64,000 nucleotides of DNA from Mucilaginibacter achroorhodeus (GCF_007846095.1 NZ_VOEI01000006.1:62001-126000); one strand, 5' to 3'. Counted from the first letter of the stretch, positions 19,306 through 27,733 are shown. The notes: a model not told the origin generated them from the sequence alone. Numbers and translations: made by a program.

Positions 19306-19644
19306 ATGAAAACGAACGCCATTTTTTCAACCAGACCAACCCTTAAAACTAAGGGATTTTCAACGCACCACATTGACATTTTTAACCTGATCCTGCTGGG
19401 TAAAACAAATCGCGAAATTAACCAGGTATTAGGTTACACCAAACGGTCGCACGCGGTGGTAGACCATTCGCGCAAGGTAATGTATAAAATACTTGCGCTT
19501 GAGGAACTGGGCCGCAAAGACCACCATGACAGGGTTGTTTACCCCCGTAATTACCAGTTTTGGTGGAAAAAGCTGTTGGATAAACACATGGAGACATTGC
19601 TGTCTGTAGCAATTGCTCCTGGGTTTTATGACGACAGGGAGTAG
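19306..19644 (+). CDS. Small HTH protein (LuxR-like) at the end of the T9SS operon
   Basis: The 112-residue protein contains FSTHHIDIFNLILLGKTNRE followed by INQVLGYTKRSHAVVDHSRK, which resembles the LuxR/GerE helix-turn-helix (a GxxNxEI-like turn and a recognition helix ending in H-S/T-RK). There is no receiver or ligand domain. It has an unusually good Shine-Dalgarno sequence for this genome, AAAGGAG at 19289-19295, 10 bases before the ATG. It is 24 bases downstream of the PorE-like gene and ends just before a strong terminator, so it is very likely the fourth gene of the operon and may regulate it. The HTH assignment is by eye only. Confidence 0.65.
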   Translation: MKTNAIFSTRPTLKTKGFSTHHIDIFNLILLGKTNREINQVLGYTKRSHAVVDHSRKVMYKILALEELGRKDHHDRVVYPRNYQFWWKKLLDKHMETLLSVAIAPGFYDDRE

Positions 19645-19664
19645 TAAGAGGACTCTTTAGTGTG

Positions 19665-19692
19665 AAGCAACCCCGCGAAGGCGGGGTTGCTT
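19665..19692. terminator. Perfect 12-bp hairpin between convergent genes
   Basis: AAGCAACCCCGC (19665-19676), a gaag loop, and GCGGGGTTGCTT (19681-19692) form a perfect stem. It sits between the T9SS operon and the convergent receiver gene and can serve both strands. Confidence 0.85.
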
Positions 19693-19694
19693 GT

Positions 19695-20102
19695 TTATGC
19701 ATGCAGCATGGTTAAAATATCGTGCAAATGATCTACCGTTAACGGCTTAACCACAAAGTCTGTTACTAACTCAATTTGTTTTGCTTTGCGGTAATCGTCC
19801 TGGTCTATTGATGAGCTTACAATGTAAACCGTAATCTTTTTATTTAAGCCGGGTAACACCGCTGCAAATTCATCCAGGAATTGCCAGCCATCTAACACCG
19901 GCATATTCAGATCAAGCAATATCAGGTCTGGCAACTCCCCGTTGTTGTTCATGTTCTCGATAATAAAATCGAGTGCCGCTTTCCCGTTATGGAAAAAGAT
20001 AGTTTTATCGGCAATGTCTGCTTTGGCAATAATCCGCTTTACTGAAAAGGTGTATATTTCATCATCATCAACTACACACGCAACATTTATTTTTTTCATC
20101 AA
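19695..20102 (-). CDS. Stand-alone CheY/Rcp-type receiver protein
   Basis: The 135-residue protein is a single receiver domain with no output domain. It shows the acidic cluster D12-D14, phosphoacceptor D64 in LLDLNMPVLDG, the Ser region (VSSS, 96-98) and K119 in VVKP. Its start overlaps the stop of the upstream sensor kinase by four bases (ATGA arrangement), so the two are almost certainly translated together. Single-domain receivers of this type commonly partner with phytochrome-like or hybrid sensor kinases and signal through protein contact or a phosphorelay. The downstream partner is not in the window. Confidence 0.93.
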   Translation of the reverse strand: MMKKINVACVVDDDEIYTFSVKRIIAKADIADKTIFFHNGKAALDFIIENMNNNGELPDLILLDLNMPVLDGWQFLDEFAAVLPGLNKKITVYIVSSSIDQDDYRKAKQIELVTDFVVKPLTVDHLHDILTMLHA

Positions 20103-21694
20103 AATATTATTTTAAAGGTTGATCCGGATCCCGGTATACTTTCTACTTCAATTTTTCCGCCTTGTGATTCTACCTGTGTTTTAACCAGGAACAGGCCAAC
20201 ACCATGCGCATCCTTACGGTCGTGGAAGGTTTTGTACAAGCCGAATATCTTTTGGCCGTGCAGCTTAAGGTCTATGCCAACGCCGTTATCAACGCATTCC
20301 AAAACGGTTTCAAGTTTATCGTTTTTATAGGTTTTTATAGTGATAAGCAGCGGCCTTTGCGTATCACGATATTTAATAGCATTAGAAATAAGGTTAGTTA
20401 AAATACTCTCCAGGTAAATGCGTGGGAAGCTTATCATTTCTACATCTAACTGTAATTCAATCTTCGCATTATTAAAGTTAAGGTCGGATTGAAAGATATC
20501 CAGCACCTTCTTCAACTCTATGCCTATGTTAAGCACCTCCCGCTGTATCACCGTATCTTTGATGCGTATCGCTTCAGACAGATGTTCAAGCGTATCATTA
20601 AGAGCTGCGCTTACATTGCTCATCTTATCAAAAAGTTCCTTGTTGTTTGCATCAAGGTTGTCCGTATCCACTAAAGATGAGATGAGCGCCATATTGCTGG
20701 CGTGGTTACGGATATTGTGCGAAAGGATGTGTGTAAAGTTTTTAAGCTGCTGATTATTTAAAGAGGTTAGCTCAAGTGATTTGTTGAGTGCAAATTCCGT
20801 TTGTTTATAACGGTCTATATCCATAAATATACCACGTAGCTTTACCACATTGCCATTCTCATCTAACAGAGGTTCCCCGGTCGATCGAACCCAAATAACA
20901 TTACCCCTGGCGGTCTTCATTTGCAGCTCGTGGTCCCAGCGTGTGTTGTTTTCTATTGCTTCACGCAAAGCATTTTGAGCCTTGGTAAGGTTACTGCCGA
21001 AAAAATAGTCGGTAAGTTCAAGTTTATCCAGATCGATATTATGCGGTATCTCGAAAATATCATATACAGTGTTGCTCCAGGTGCGCTTATCGGTTGTAAG
21101 GTCTGTTTCCCAGCCCCCAACACGACTTATGCGGCCAGCCTCTGATAGCAAAAATTCGCTGGCAGCAAGTTTTTCTTCTACCTCGCGGCGCTTTTCAATT
21201 TCATCTTCCAAGTCTTTTACCGTGCGTATGTTAACTGCCAGTGGGATGATGCGGTTAAGTGCATAAACAGAAAATATAGAAACAAGGCCTGTAATAAACC
21301 TTACCAAGGCGCTAAAACGATAGGCCGGCCACCAAAAAATACCTGCATCAATTAAGTGCGTGGTGCCGCATAATAATATGAAGGCAACAAATAGCAAAAA
21401 TATTTTGTGGAACGGGAGGTCCTTACGTTTGCGAACGAGCTTTAATAACAGGATAGGTATCGCAAAATATGCCGCCCATATACTCAGATCAGAAACAATA
21501 TATAGCCATCCGTGAAAATCTGTCCAGTTGCCGCAATGCCAGCGGGCAGGAAAATCAGCAGTGCTAAACAATTTGCTAAAAAAATCATCTATCTGCTGGC
21601 TAAAAGAAGCTTTGGTAGCCGTATGAGCATGCGTTTTTTCGCAATAAACGCCACAGGTTGCTACACTGTCTGTAAATCGGTTAATGTAGATCAC
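20099..21694 (-). CDS. Sensor histidine kinase with ethylene-receptor-like transmembrane domain and PAS
   Basis: The protein has 531 residues. After about 48 residues come three membrane spans (about 62-85, 97-117, 126-150) that match the ethylene-binding domain of ETR1. D69, Y76, P80, C109 and H113 keep the same spacing as ETR1 D25, Y32, P36, C65 and H69, and the last two are the copper ligands there (here ILLCGTTHLIDAG). A coiled linker, a PAS domain (about 185-295, with WVRSTGEPLLDENGNVVKL) and a kinase core follow: H326 in ILSHNIRNH, N box LTNLISNAIKY, DNGVGI and HGVGLFLVK. Only one Cys (C54) lies just ahead of the first span, compared with the two that cross-link plant receptors. It pairs with the overlapping receiver gene. 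Ethylene sensing is an inference from conserved ligands; another small molecule or copper is possible. Confidence 0.85.
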   Translation of the reverse strand: MIYINRFTDSVATCGVYCEKTHAHTATKASFSQQIDDFFSKLFSTADFPARWHCGNWTDFHGWLYIVSDLSIWAAYFAIPILLLKLVRKRKDLPFHKIFLLFVAFILLCGTTHLIDAGIFWWPAYRFSALVRFITGLVSIFSVYALNRIIPLAVNIRTVKDLEDEIEKRREVEEKLAASEFLLSEAGRISRVGGWETDLTTDKRTWSNTVYDIFEIPHNIDLDKLELTDYFFGSNLTKAQNALREAIENNTRWDHELQMKTARGNVIWVRSTGEPLLDENGNVVKLRGIFMDIDRYKQTEFALNKSLELTSLNNQQLKNFTHILSHNIRNHASNMALISSLVDTDNLDANNKELFDKMSNVSAALNDTLEHLSEAIRIKDTVIQREVLNIGIELKKVLDIFQSDLNFNNAKIELQLDVEMISFPRIYLESILTNLISNAIKYRDTQRPLLITIKTYKNDKLETVLECVDNGVGIDLKLHGQKIFGLYKTFHDRKDAHGVGLFLVKTQVESQGGKIEVESIPGSGSTFKIIF

Positions 21695-21833
21695 AGGTTA
21701 AGAGATAATCTTTAAATATATGTGTAAATCATATAGTTGTAATAAAAATTATTTCAATTTAAGTGAGAATTTGAGTAGTTAAACAATGGTTAATAATCTG
21801 TTAAGCTATACTTAACTGCAGGATTTTTGAACA

Positions 21834-21862
21834 TAAAAAAGCCCCCTGCAAAGCAGGAGGCT
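21834..21862 (-). terminator. Intrinsic terminator of the YtxH-like gene
   Basis: On the minus strand AGCCTCCTGC and GCAGGGGGCT form a stem with one mismatch around a 3-base loop, followed by a T run. It lies 20 bases after the stop of the 66-residue gene. Confidence 0.8.
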
Positions 21863-21881
21863 CCAATTTTATCTTAAATGT

Positions 21882-22082
21882 TTAACCGTTGTACGACCTT
21901 ACTTTTTCAGCAGCCATATCAACCTTATCTGCAGCAAACTCTTTGGCTTTATCAAACCATTCAGGTGCTTTTTCTCTTAGGTCATCCAATACAGAGCGGC
22001 CATCCTCGTCTCTTTTTTTCATTAGGTAGTTAACGCCTAAACCTACCGCTGCGCCAATCGCTATAAATCTTATTAAGCCCAT
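21882..22082 (-). CDS. YtxH-like small membrane protein
   Basis: The 66-residue protein has an N-terminal hydrophobic, Gly/Ala-rich segment (MGLIRFIAIGAAVGLGVNYL) and a charged amphipathic remainder (WFDKAKEFAADKVDMAAEKV). This is the layout of YtxH-domain proteins, which are small and often stress-related, with unproven function. It is flanked by its own terminator, and the upstream 297-base region to the divergent epimerase gene (22083-22379) shows no other gene, so it is probably monocistronic. Confidence 0.7.
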   Translation of the reverse strand: MGLIRFIAIGAAVGLGVNYLMKKRDEDGRSVLDDLREKAPEWFDKAKEFAADKVDMAAEKVRSYNG

Positions 22083-22379
22083 GATGTTTTTTGTTTAAGT
22101 AAATGATATTAAAGAAATTACAACTATAGTGCCAAAGCAAATAGAGGCAGCACCGGCAGGGCAGTAAAAAACTTGTTAAATAGTTAAATAAACATAATTT
22201 TATAGCGTGTAAACCTACCATGTTTTTGAACAAAACGGGAAATTAAATCAACACGTATTTATATTGTAAAAGCGTTTGGTGCCTGTAGTATAGAGGTTTA
22301 CAACATGCGGTGTTGGCGGCCTGGTTTTTGCAAATATTTACACAAACAATAGTAAGTAAATTAAGATACCACATTAGTT

Positions 22380-23393
22380 ATGATCACTTCATTAGTAACC
22401 GGCGGTGCCGGCTTTATCGGTTCGCACGTGGCAAGGCATTGTTTAGCACTTGGCCATAAAGTTATAGTACTTGATGACCTTAGCGGAGGTTTTGAAGACC
22501 ATATACCGGCAGGAGTAGAGTTTGTTGAAGGCTCAATCAATGATGTAGCCTTATTAGAAAGCCTTTTTGAGAAGCACAGATTTGATTATGTGTACCATCT
22601 GGCAGCTTATGCAGCCGAGGGCTTATCGCACTTTATCCGCAGGTTTAATTATAACAATAACCTTATTGGCTCGGTCAATCTCATCAACCTTTCGGTATTA
22701 TATAAAGTAAAATGTTTTGTATTTACCTCATCAATTGCTGTATACGGCGCAGGCCAGTTGCCAATGCTGGAAAGCATGGTGCCACAGCCGGAAGATCCTT
22801 ATGGTGTAGCTAAATATGCCGTTGAGATGGACCTTAAGGCAGCACACCACATGTTTGGTTTAAATTATGTGATCTTCCGCCCGCATAACGTTTATGGTGA
22901 GAACCAGAACATTGGTGATAAATACCGTAACGTGATAGGTATCTTCATGAACCAAATAATGCAGGAAAAGCCAATGACCATTTTTGGCGATGGCGAACAA
23001 ACCCGCGCATTTAGTTATATTGATGATGTTGCACCGCATATTGCCAATTGCGTAAATGTACCTGCATCCTACAATGAGGTATTTAACGTTGGCGCTGATA
23101 AGCCTTACACGGTAAATGAGTTGGTGCAGGTTGTGGCTGATGAATTAGGTGTTGAACCCAAAGTTACCCACCTTGAAGCCCGTAAAGAAGTGATGCACGC
23201 GCATAGCGACCACGCAAAAGCTGCCGGAGTATTTGGTGCAAATAAAAATGTAAGCCTAAAAGAGGGTATAGCTAAAATGGCTGCCTGGGCAAAGGTAGTA
23301 GGCTCACGCGCCAGTGCCGAATTTGAGAACATTGAAATTGAGGAAAACCTGCCGCAAGGTTGGAGCAAAAAAGAAAAGGCAATAAATTCTTAA
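22380..23393 (+). CDS. NAD-dependent sugar-nucleotide epimerase/dehydratase (GalE-like)
   Basis: The 337-residue protein is of the extended short-chain dehydrogenase type. The Rossmann motif GGAGFIGSH (8-16) binds NAD. The catalytic Ser (SSIAVYG, about 117-118) and the YxxxK pair Y141/K145 in PYGVAKY are present, with the substrate-domain motif FRPHNVYGENQN downstream. Length and motifs fit UDP-glucose 4-epimerase and relatives acting on UDP-hexoses. The substrate cannot be fixed from sequence, so no symbol is given. It stands alone on the plus strand after a divergent promoter region. Confidence 0.88.
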   Translation: MITSLVTGGAGFIGSHVARHCLALGHKVIVLDDLSGGFEDHIPAGVEFVEGSINDVALLESLFEKHRFDYVYHLAAYAAEGLSHFIRRFNYNNNLIGSVNLINLSVLYKVKCFVFTSSIAVYGAGQLPMLESMVPQPEDPYGVAKYAVEMDLKAAHHMFGLNYVIFRPHNVYGENQNIGDKYRNVIGIFMNQIMQEKPMTIFGDGEQTRAFSYIDDVAPHIANCVNVPASYNEVFNVGADKPYTVNELVQVVADELGVEPKVTHLEARKEVMHAHSDHAKAAGVFGANKNVSLKEGIAKMAAWAKVVGSRASAEFENIEIEENLPQGWSKKEKAINS

Positions 23394-23421
23394 TAGCTAT
23401 CTGTTTTTCAACAAACATTTA

Positions 23422-23429
23422 TATTTTTG
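23422..23429 (+). promoter_or_regulatory. Candidate -7 box (TATTTTTG)
   Basis: TATTTTTG matches TAnnTTTG and ends 17 bases before the ATG at 23447. No clear -33 TTTG is present at the expected spacing, so this is tentative. Confidence 0.4.
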
Positions 23430-23446
23430 CGACAAATAATTTTGTA

Positions 23447-23635
23447 ATGGCACAATCAACTCAAAACGCAAATTCAGAGAAACATTATATAGCTTTAATT
23501 ATTGCTGTAGCTATTGGTTTGGTAGGTGTTTTCATCCGCTTTGCCGATTTTAAACTTGCATCTGCAGTTGGTAATATACTTATGGTAGTTGGTACTATCT
23601 TCGTACTAAGAGCCGTATTCGCTATAATGAAGTAA
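23447..23635 (+). CDS. Small two-span membrane protein
   Basis: I take the start at 23447 (MAQSTQNANSEKHYIALIIA), since the longer in-frame ATG at 23360 overlaps the end of the epimerase gene and lies upstream of the candidate -7 box. The 62-residue product has two hydrophobic segments (about 15-33 and 41-60) joined by IRFADFKLASAVG. Proteins of this size and layout are conserved in the group as hypothetical. It is followed by a strong terminator, so it is an independent short transcript. Confidence 0.7.
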   Translation: MAQSTQNANSEKHYIALIIAVAIGLVGVFIRFADFKLASAVGNILMVVGTIFVLRAVFAIMK

Positions 23636-23655
23636 ATTTATCGTCTTTAAATATT

Positions 23656-23687
23656 AAAAGCGCTACCGAAAACGGTGGCGCTTTTTT
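23656..23687 (+). terminator. Intrinsic terminator after the small membrane protein gene
   Basis: AGCGCTACCG-aaaa-CGGTGGCGCT (one G-T wobble) is followed by TTTTTTG. Confidence 0.88.
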
Positions 23688-23700
23688 GTTTTAAAACCCA

Positions 23701-23735
23701 GTGCCATTGCGAGTGGTAGCGCGGTAATCTGAGCA
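23701..23735. repeat. Degenerate half copy of the CATTGCGAG repeat family
   Basis: CCATTGCGAGTGGTAGCGCG followed by GTAATCTGAG resembles the left arm of the elements at 61165 and 62545 (CATTGCGAGG..CGAAGCAATCT). No right arm is recognisable, so it looks like a decayed copy. Confidence 0.45.
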
Positions 23736-23784
23736 GCATTAAGCACAATTGAGCAGATAATCGACAAGCTATAACTGACAAGGT

Positions 23785-24213
23785 TTACAAACTCTCGTCA
23801 AACTCAACTATCCACTCGATGCCATACTTATCCCTGAACATGCCGGCATAAGTGCCCCATGGGGTAACGCCAATATCGCCTTCCACCTCACCGCCTGCTG
23901 ATAGTCCGCTAAAGATCTTATCAGCCTCATCGCGGCTTTCGGTGCTCACCACAATTTTTGAACGGTTCTCGCTTTCATTTACAGGGCCCATAAATTCGGG
24001 CACATCATTAGCGATCAATACGTTTTGCTTGCCGATTGGCAGGGCAATGTGCATTATCTTGTTCTCGTCCTTTTCGTCTATCTTGAATTCTTCGCTTGCC
24101 AGATCCTTAAACCGAACAATCTTGCTGAATTCGCCTCCGAAAACGGACCTGTAAAAGTTGAATGCTTCTTCGGCATTGCCGTTAAAGTTTATCCATGGGT
24201 TAATTGCTCTCAT
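23785..24213 (-). CDS. VOC-superfamily (PhnB-like) protein
   Basis: The 142-residue protein begins MRAINPWINFNGNAEEAFNF YRSVFGG-like, which is the typical N-terminus of PhnB/YfeY-type vicinal-oxygen-chelate proteins, and ends with GMFRDKYGIEWIVEFD, the second beta-alpha-beta-beta-beta unit. The middle carries the DEADKIF-SGLSAGGEV helix shared by 3-demethylubiquinone methyltransferase-like VOC proteins. Enzymatic activity is not established for this branch. It lies 46 bases downstream of gldB on the same strand. Confidence 0.85.
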   Translation of the reverse strand: MRAINPWINFNGNAEEAFNFYRSVFGGEFSKIVRFKDLASEEFKIDEKDENKIMHIALPIGKQNVLIANDVPEFMGPVNESENRSKIVVSTESRDEADKIFSGLSAGGEVEGDIGVTPWGTYAGMFRDKYGIEWIVEFDESL

Positions 24214-24259
24214 TTAAATGATTTATTTAATTGGTGGGTACTATCAATAAAAGTAAGCT

Positions 24260-25306
24260 TTATTCTTTAGCATTTTTAGGCCGGTATTTAGATTCGTTGA
24301 GTATTTTTTGTGCGTTGCGGTCGGCCATTAGCTGGGGTAGTGTAACGTCAGGATGTTTATCCATGTAGGCCCTCACAATTTGCCATCCCGTCCAAACGCC
24401 CAATTTGGGTGCCGATTCATTATTGTCACCCAGTCCCGGGGTAAATGGTGCTTCCGTTAAATATTTCTGTATTTTCTGATAATCGGTTTCGTAAAGCAGG
24501 TTTTCTTCTAAAAAATACCCCCAAATATTTCCCTTGAAATCGTCGCACCATTTCAATTGCTTATTAGTATAACCAATCTTAGTTGAGTCTGGTACGTTAG
24601 GGAGCGTTTGGTCCATAAAGTACAGGATTTTGCCATTGTAGATCATTTTCGCCAGCAGCGAGTTGTCAGCGTCGTTCTCGGGGAACATATCTTCACGTGC
24701 AATTCCTTCCACCACCCGCGGTGTAATATTGTCCGGTGTAAACCTGCGTGATATATAATGCGGGAAGTTTTGCGTTAATGCCGGGTAAAATCTGGAGTCG
24801 GCTCCTAAAAAAAGATCCAGGCCTATGCCAAAATAACCATCACCTATGGTAGTTTGCGCCTGAAAGCCCGAGAAGTAAGCGTACACCTTTGGCAGGTTCT
24901 TTTTGGGGAAGTAATATTTTATCCGCTTAAAAGCGTCTGTAAGTTCAGCGTTTTGTTTATCCATATTTGGGTAGGCTGCGTCAACGTCATGCTTAAGGTC
25001 CAGGTAGGCCTTCCCTGCAAATACCTGTCTTAAAACCGAAAAGTAAGCCGTGTCTTGTGCACTACCGGCTTTAAGCACCCTTTCAATAAAATCCTGGTAG
25101 AATTTACCGTATTTGGTATAAAGTACACCCGCCTGCTGGTCCATAGGTTTCGTGCGCATTTGGTCGAAATCTTTATCAAAGCGCTCTATCTTAACCGTTA
25201 CTGGTATGTTGCTAACGTCTATATCTTTACGGCGTTTGCATGCACTAAGGGCGAGGCAAAGAGCAAAACTTGCATAAATGACGGTTGTTTTACAGGAATA
25301 AGGCAT
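24260..25306 (-). CDS. gldB: Gliding-motility lipoprotein GldB
   Basis: I choose the ATG at 25304-25306, giving 348 residues with a lipoprotein signal (MPYSCKTTVIYASFALCLAL, lipobox LSAC at about residue 23). An upstream in-frame start would add 18 residues that fit no signal peptide and would sit above the candidate promoter. The mature start DVSNIPVTVKIERFDKDF is characteristic of GldB, a lipoprotein needed for gliding and type IX secretion in Flavobacterium. GldB is often next to the NAD synthase gene in Bacteroidota, as here in divergent orientation. The usual neighbour gldC is not visible in the window. Confidence 0.88.
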   Translation of the reverse strand: MPYSCKTTVIYASFALCLALSACKRRKDIDVSNIPVTVKIERFDKDFDQMRTKPMDQQAGVLYTKYGKFYQDFIERVLKAGSAQDTAYFSVLRQVFAGKAYLDLKHDVDAAYPNMDKQNAELTDAFKRIKYYFPKKNLPKVYAYFSGFQAQTTIGDGYFGIGLDLFLGADSRFYPALTQNFPHYISRRFTPDNITPRVVEGIAREDMFPENDADNSLLAKMIYNGKILYFMDQTLPNVPDSTKIGYTNKQLKWCDDFKGNIWGYFLEENLLYETDYQKIQKYLTEAPFTPGLGDNNESAPKLGVWTGWQIVRAYMDKHPDVTLPQLMADRNAQKILNESKYRPKNAKE

Positions 25307-25323
25307 CGTTATTGACGTTTTAG

Positions 25324-25331
25324 CAAAAATA
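25324..25331 (-). promoter_or_regulatory. Candidate -7 box of gldB
   Basis: On the minus strand TATTTTTG (25331-25324) fits TAnnTTTG and ends 18 bases ahead of the gldB ATG. No -33 box is seen at the right distance. Confidence 0.45.
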
Positions 25332-25379
25332 ATTTTTTTATTTGTACGCGGCCCACGCACGCGCAGTTATATCCAAACT

Positions 25380-27029
25380 ATGAAATTAGCATTAGCACAG
25401 TTGAACTACCATATTGGTAATTTTGAATCGAATACCGGTAAGATCATAAATACTATTAAACAGGCTAAGCAAAACGGTGCCGACCTGGTGGTTTTTTCTG
25501 AACTGTGTGTTTGTGGTTACCCTGCGCGCGACTTTTTAGAATTTAAAGAGTTTATTGAACTATGCGATGCAGCTGCCCAAAATATTGCCGCTGAGTGCAA
25601 AGATATAGCCTGCATAATTGGCCTGCCAACGCCCAATCATAATCCCGAAGGGAAGGATCTTAACAATTCGGCGTACTTTATTGAAAATGGTGAAGTAAAA
25701 GCTGTGGTGAACAAAGCGCTATTGCCTAATTACGATATTTTCGATGAATACCGCTACTTTGAGCCCTCAACATCTTTTAAGTGTATTGATTTTAAGGGTA
25801 AGCGTATAGCACTTACCATTTGCGAGGACCTTTGGAATACTATTGAGAATCCACTTTACATTACCCGGCCGATGGATGAGCTGATCAAACAAAACCCGGA
25901 TGTGATGATCAATATTGCTGCATCACCGTTTGCCTACAACCACGACGAAGAGCGTATTGCCATTTTAAGCGATAACGCCCGCCGCTATAATTTGCCGCTG
26001 TTTTACGTTAATCATGTGGGTGCACAAACAGAACTGATATTTGACGGCGGCTCGCTGGTGTTTAACCGTGCAGGCGAAGCTGTTGATGAGATGCCTTACT
26101 TTGTTGAGCATTTGGCTTATTATGATCTGGACGATGAAGGTGATATCACCTTTGAGCATCAAACTACTTTAAAAGCTAATAGAGATAGCGACATACAGCA
26201 GATACATGATGGCCTGGTGTTAGGCATTAAGGATTATTTTCAAAAATCCGGTTTCAAGCAAGCTATCCTGGGCTTATCCGGCGGGATAGATTCTGCAGTG
26301 GTTTGTGCCCTGGCAGCAGAAGCTTTAGGGGCCGACAATGTGATGGCGGTAATGCTGCCTTCCAAATTCTCTACCGACCACTCTCTCAAAGATGCTGAAG
26401 ACCTGGTGAATAACCTAGGTTGCAGATCTGAAGTGATCGCTATTGCCAAAATCACTGATGCCTTTGAGGAAGCCTTGCATCCGCAGTTTAAAAGTCTGCC
26501 GTTTAACATAGCCGAAGAAAATATTCAATCGCGCAGCCGCGCCATTCTGCTAATGGCCATGACCAATAAGTTTGGTTATATATTGCTTAATACATCTAAT
26601 AAAAGTGAGGTGGCAGTTGGTTATGGTACCTTGTATGGCGATATGTGCGGTGGTATATCAGTTATTGGCGATGTTTTTAAAACGCAGGTTTTCCAACTAG
26701 CGCGCTATATTAATCGCGAAAGAGAGATCATTCCGGAGAATACGATCATCAAACCGCCTTCTGCAGAGTTAAGGCCCGATCAAAAGGATACAGATTCATT
26801 ACCGGAGTATGATATACTGGACGCCATACTGTCGCAGTATGTTGAACATCGTTGCTCATCAGCAGAGATCATCAAACAAGGGTTTGATGAGGCAACTGTG
26901 CGTAAAGTGCTGCGTTTGGTGAATATTGCCGAACATAAACGTTACCAAACACCACCAATTTTAAGGGTATCGCCAAAGGCGTTTGGCATGGGCAGGCGCA
27001 TGCCGATAGTAGGGAAATATCTAACCTAA
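25380..27029 (+). CDS. nadE: Glutamine-dependent NAD+ synthase
   Basis: The 549-residue protein fuses an N-terminal nitrilase-type glutaminase to a C-terminal NAD synthase. The glutaminase triad is visible as E41 (FSELCVCGYP), K112 (VNKALLPNYD) and C148 (LTICEDLW). The synthetase P-loop is SGGIDS at 300-305, with SNKSEVAVGYGTLYGDMCGG further on. It amidates nicotinic acid adenine dinucleotide with glutamine and ATP in the last step of NAD synthesis in the cytoplasm. Its start is only 19 bases from the longest possible divergent gldB frame, 73 bases from the chosen gldB start. Confidence 0.96.
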   Translation: MKLALAQLNYHIGNFESNTGKIINTIKQAKQNGADLVVFSELCVCGYPARDFLEFKEFIELCDAAAQNIAAECKDIACIIGLPTPNHNPEGKDLNNSAYFIENGEVKAVVNKALLPNYDIFDEYRYFEPSTSFKCIDFKGKRIALTICEDLWNTIENPLYITRPMDELIKQNPDVMINIAASPFAYNHDEERIAILSDNARRYNLPLFYVNHVGAQTELIFDGGSLVFNRAGEAVDEMPYFVEHLAYYDLDDEGDITFEHQTTLKANRDSDIQQIHDGLVLGIKDYFQKSGFKQAILGLSGGIDSAVVCALAAEALGADNVMAVMLPSKFSTDHSLKDAEDLVNNLGCRSEVIAIAKITDAFEEALHPQFKSLPFNIAEENIQSRSRAILLMAMTNKFGYILLNTSNKSEVAVGYGTLYGDMCGGISVIGDVFKTQVFQLARYINREREIIPENTIIKPPSAELRPDQKDTDSLPEYDILDAILSQYVEHRCSSAEIIKQGFDEATVRKVLRLVNIAEHKRYQTPPILRVSPKAFGMGRRMPIVGKYLT

Positions 27030-27109
27030 AATATTTTTTCTATAAAGCATAAATTGGTTAAACCTTTGCATTACTTTCAGTCTAATAGACTATAAATTTT
27101 ATTGACGTC

Positions 27110-27724
27110 ATGAAAAAATATATCTACCTGGTGTTGGTAGTAGCATTTGTATCAACACTATCTGCCTGCAGCAGCTACAACTATTACACTGCAGCAGCCA
27201 ACAAAACCAATTTAAGCGGTTACCGTACATTTGCACTTACAGGGCCTATGCAATCGCCAAACAAGCAGTGGCGCCCTTTAAATGAAATAGGTAACGGCCG
27301 CATACAGGAAGCAACCAAAGAGGCATTGATTGCCAAGGGCTTGGTTCCGCAACAACAAAACCCTGATCTTTTGGTACGCTATGCAACGGTTACCGGCCGC
27401 GGCACAAAATGGGAAACCTATTATCCTTACTACGGTGGTGGTTGGGGCTGGGGTTATGGCTGGGGCTGGGGTGGCTTCTATCGCCCATGGGGCTGGGGAG
27501 GTTACTACGGCGGTTTATACGGGCCGGGCTACACCCAAAAAGTTCAATATAAAGAAGGCACAATTATCATTGACCTGATAGATGCCCGTACACAACAAAT
27601 TGTATGGCGTGGTTACGGCGTAGGGGAATTACAAAATCCTAAGAGGACGATGAATGATATACCGAAGGTGGTAGACGGTATTATCAAACAATTGAATTTG
27701 ACCCCGCCAATGAGAAGGTCTTAA
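27110..27724 (+). CDS. DUF4136-type lipoprotein with a Trp/Gly/Tyr-rich insert
   Basis: The 204-residue protein has a lipoprotein signal (lipobox LSAC-S, C20). The region around DLLVRYATVTG and the C-terminal part IIDLIDARTQQIVWRGYGVG fit the DUF4136 family of envelope lipoproteins of unknown role. Between them (about residues 102-140) is a low-complexity insert dominated by Gly, Trp and Tyr (GWGWGYGWGWGG), encoded by a short tandem DNA repeat. Similar aromatic-glycine inserts are common in this family. A strong terminator follows, so the gene is probably monocistronic. Confidence 0.83.
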   Translation: MKKYIYLVLVVAFVSTLSACSSYNYYTAAANKTNLSGYRTFALTGPMQSPNKQWRPLNEIGNGRIQEATKEALIAKGLVPQQQNPDLLVRYATVTGRGTKWETYYPYYGGGWGWGYGWGWGGFYRPWGWGGYYGGLYGPGYTQKVQYKEGTIIIDLIDARTQQIVWRGYGVGELQNPKRTMNDIPKVVDGIIKQLNLTPPMRRS

Positions 27725-27733
27725 TAAATACAT

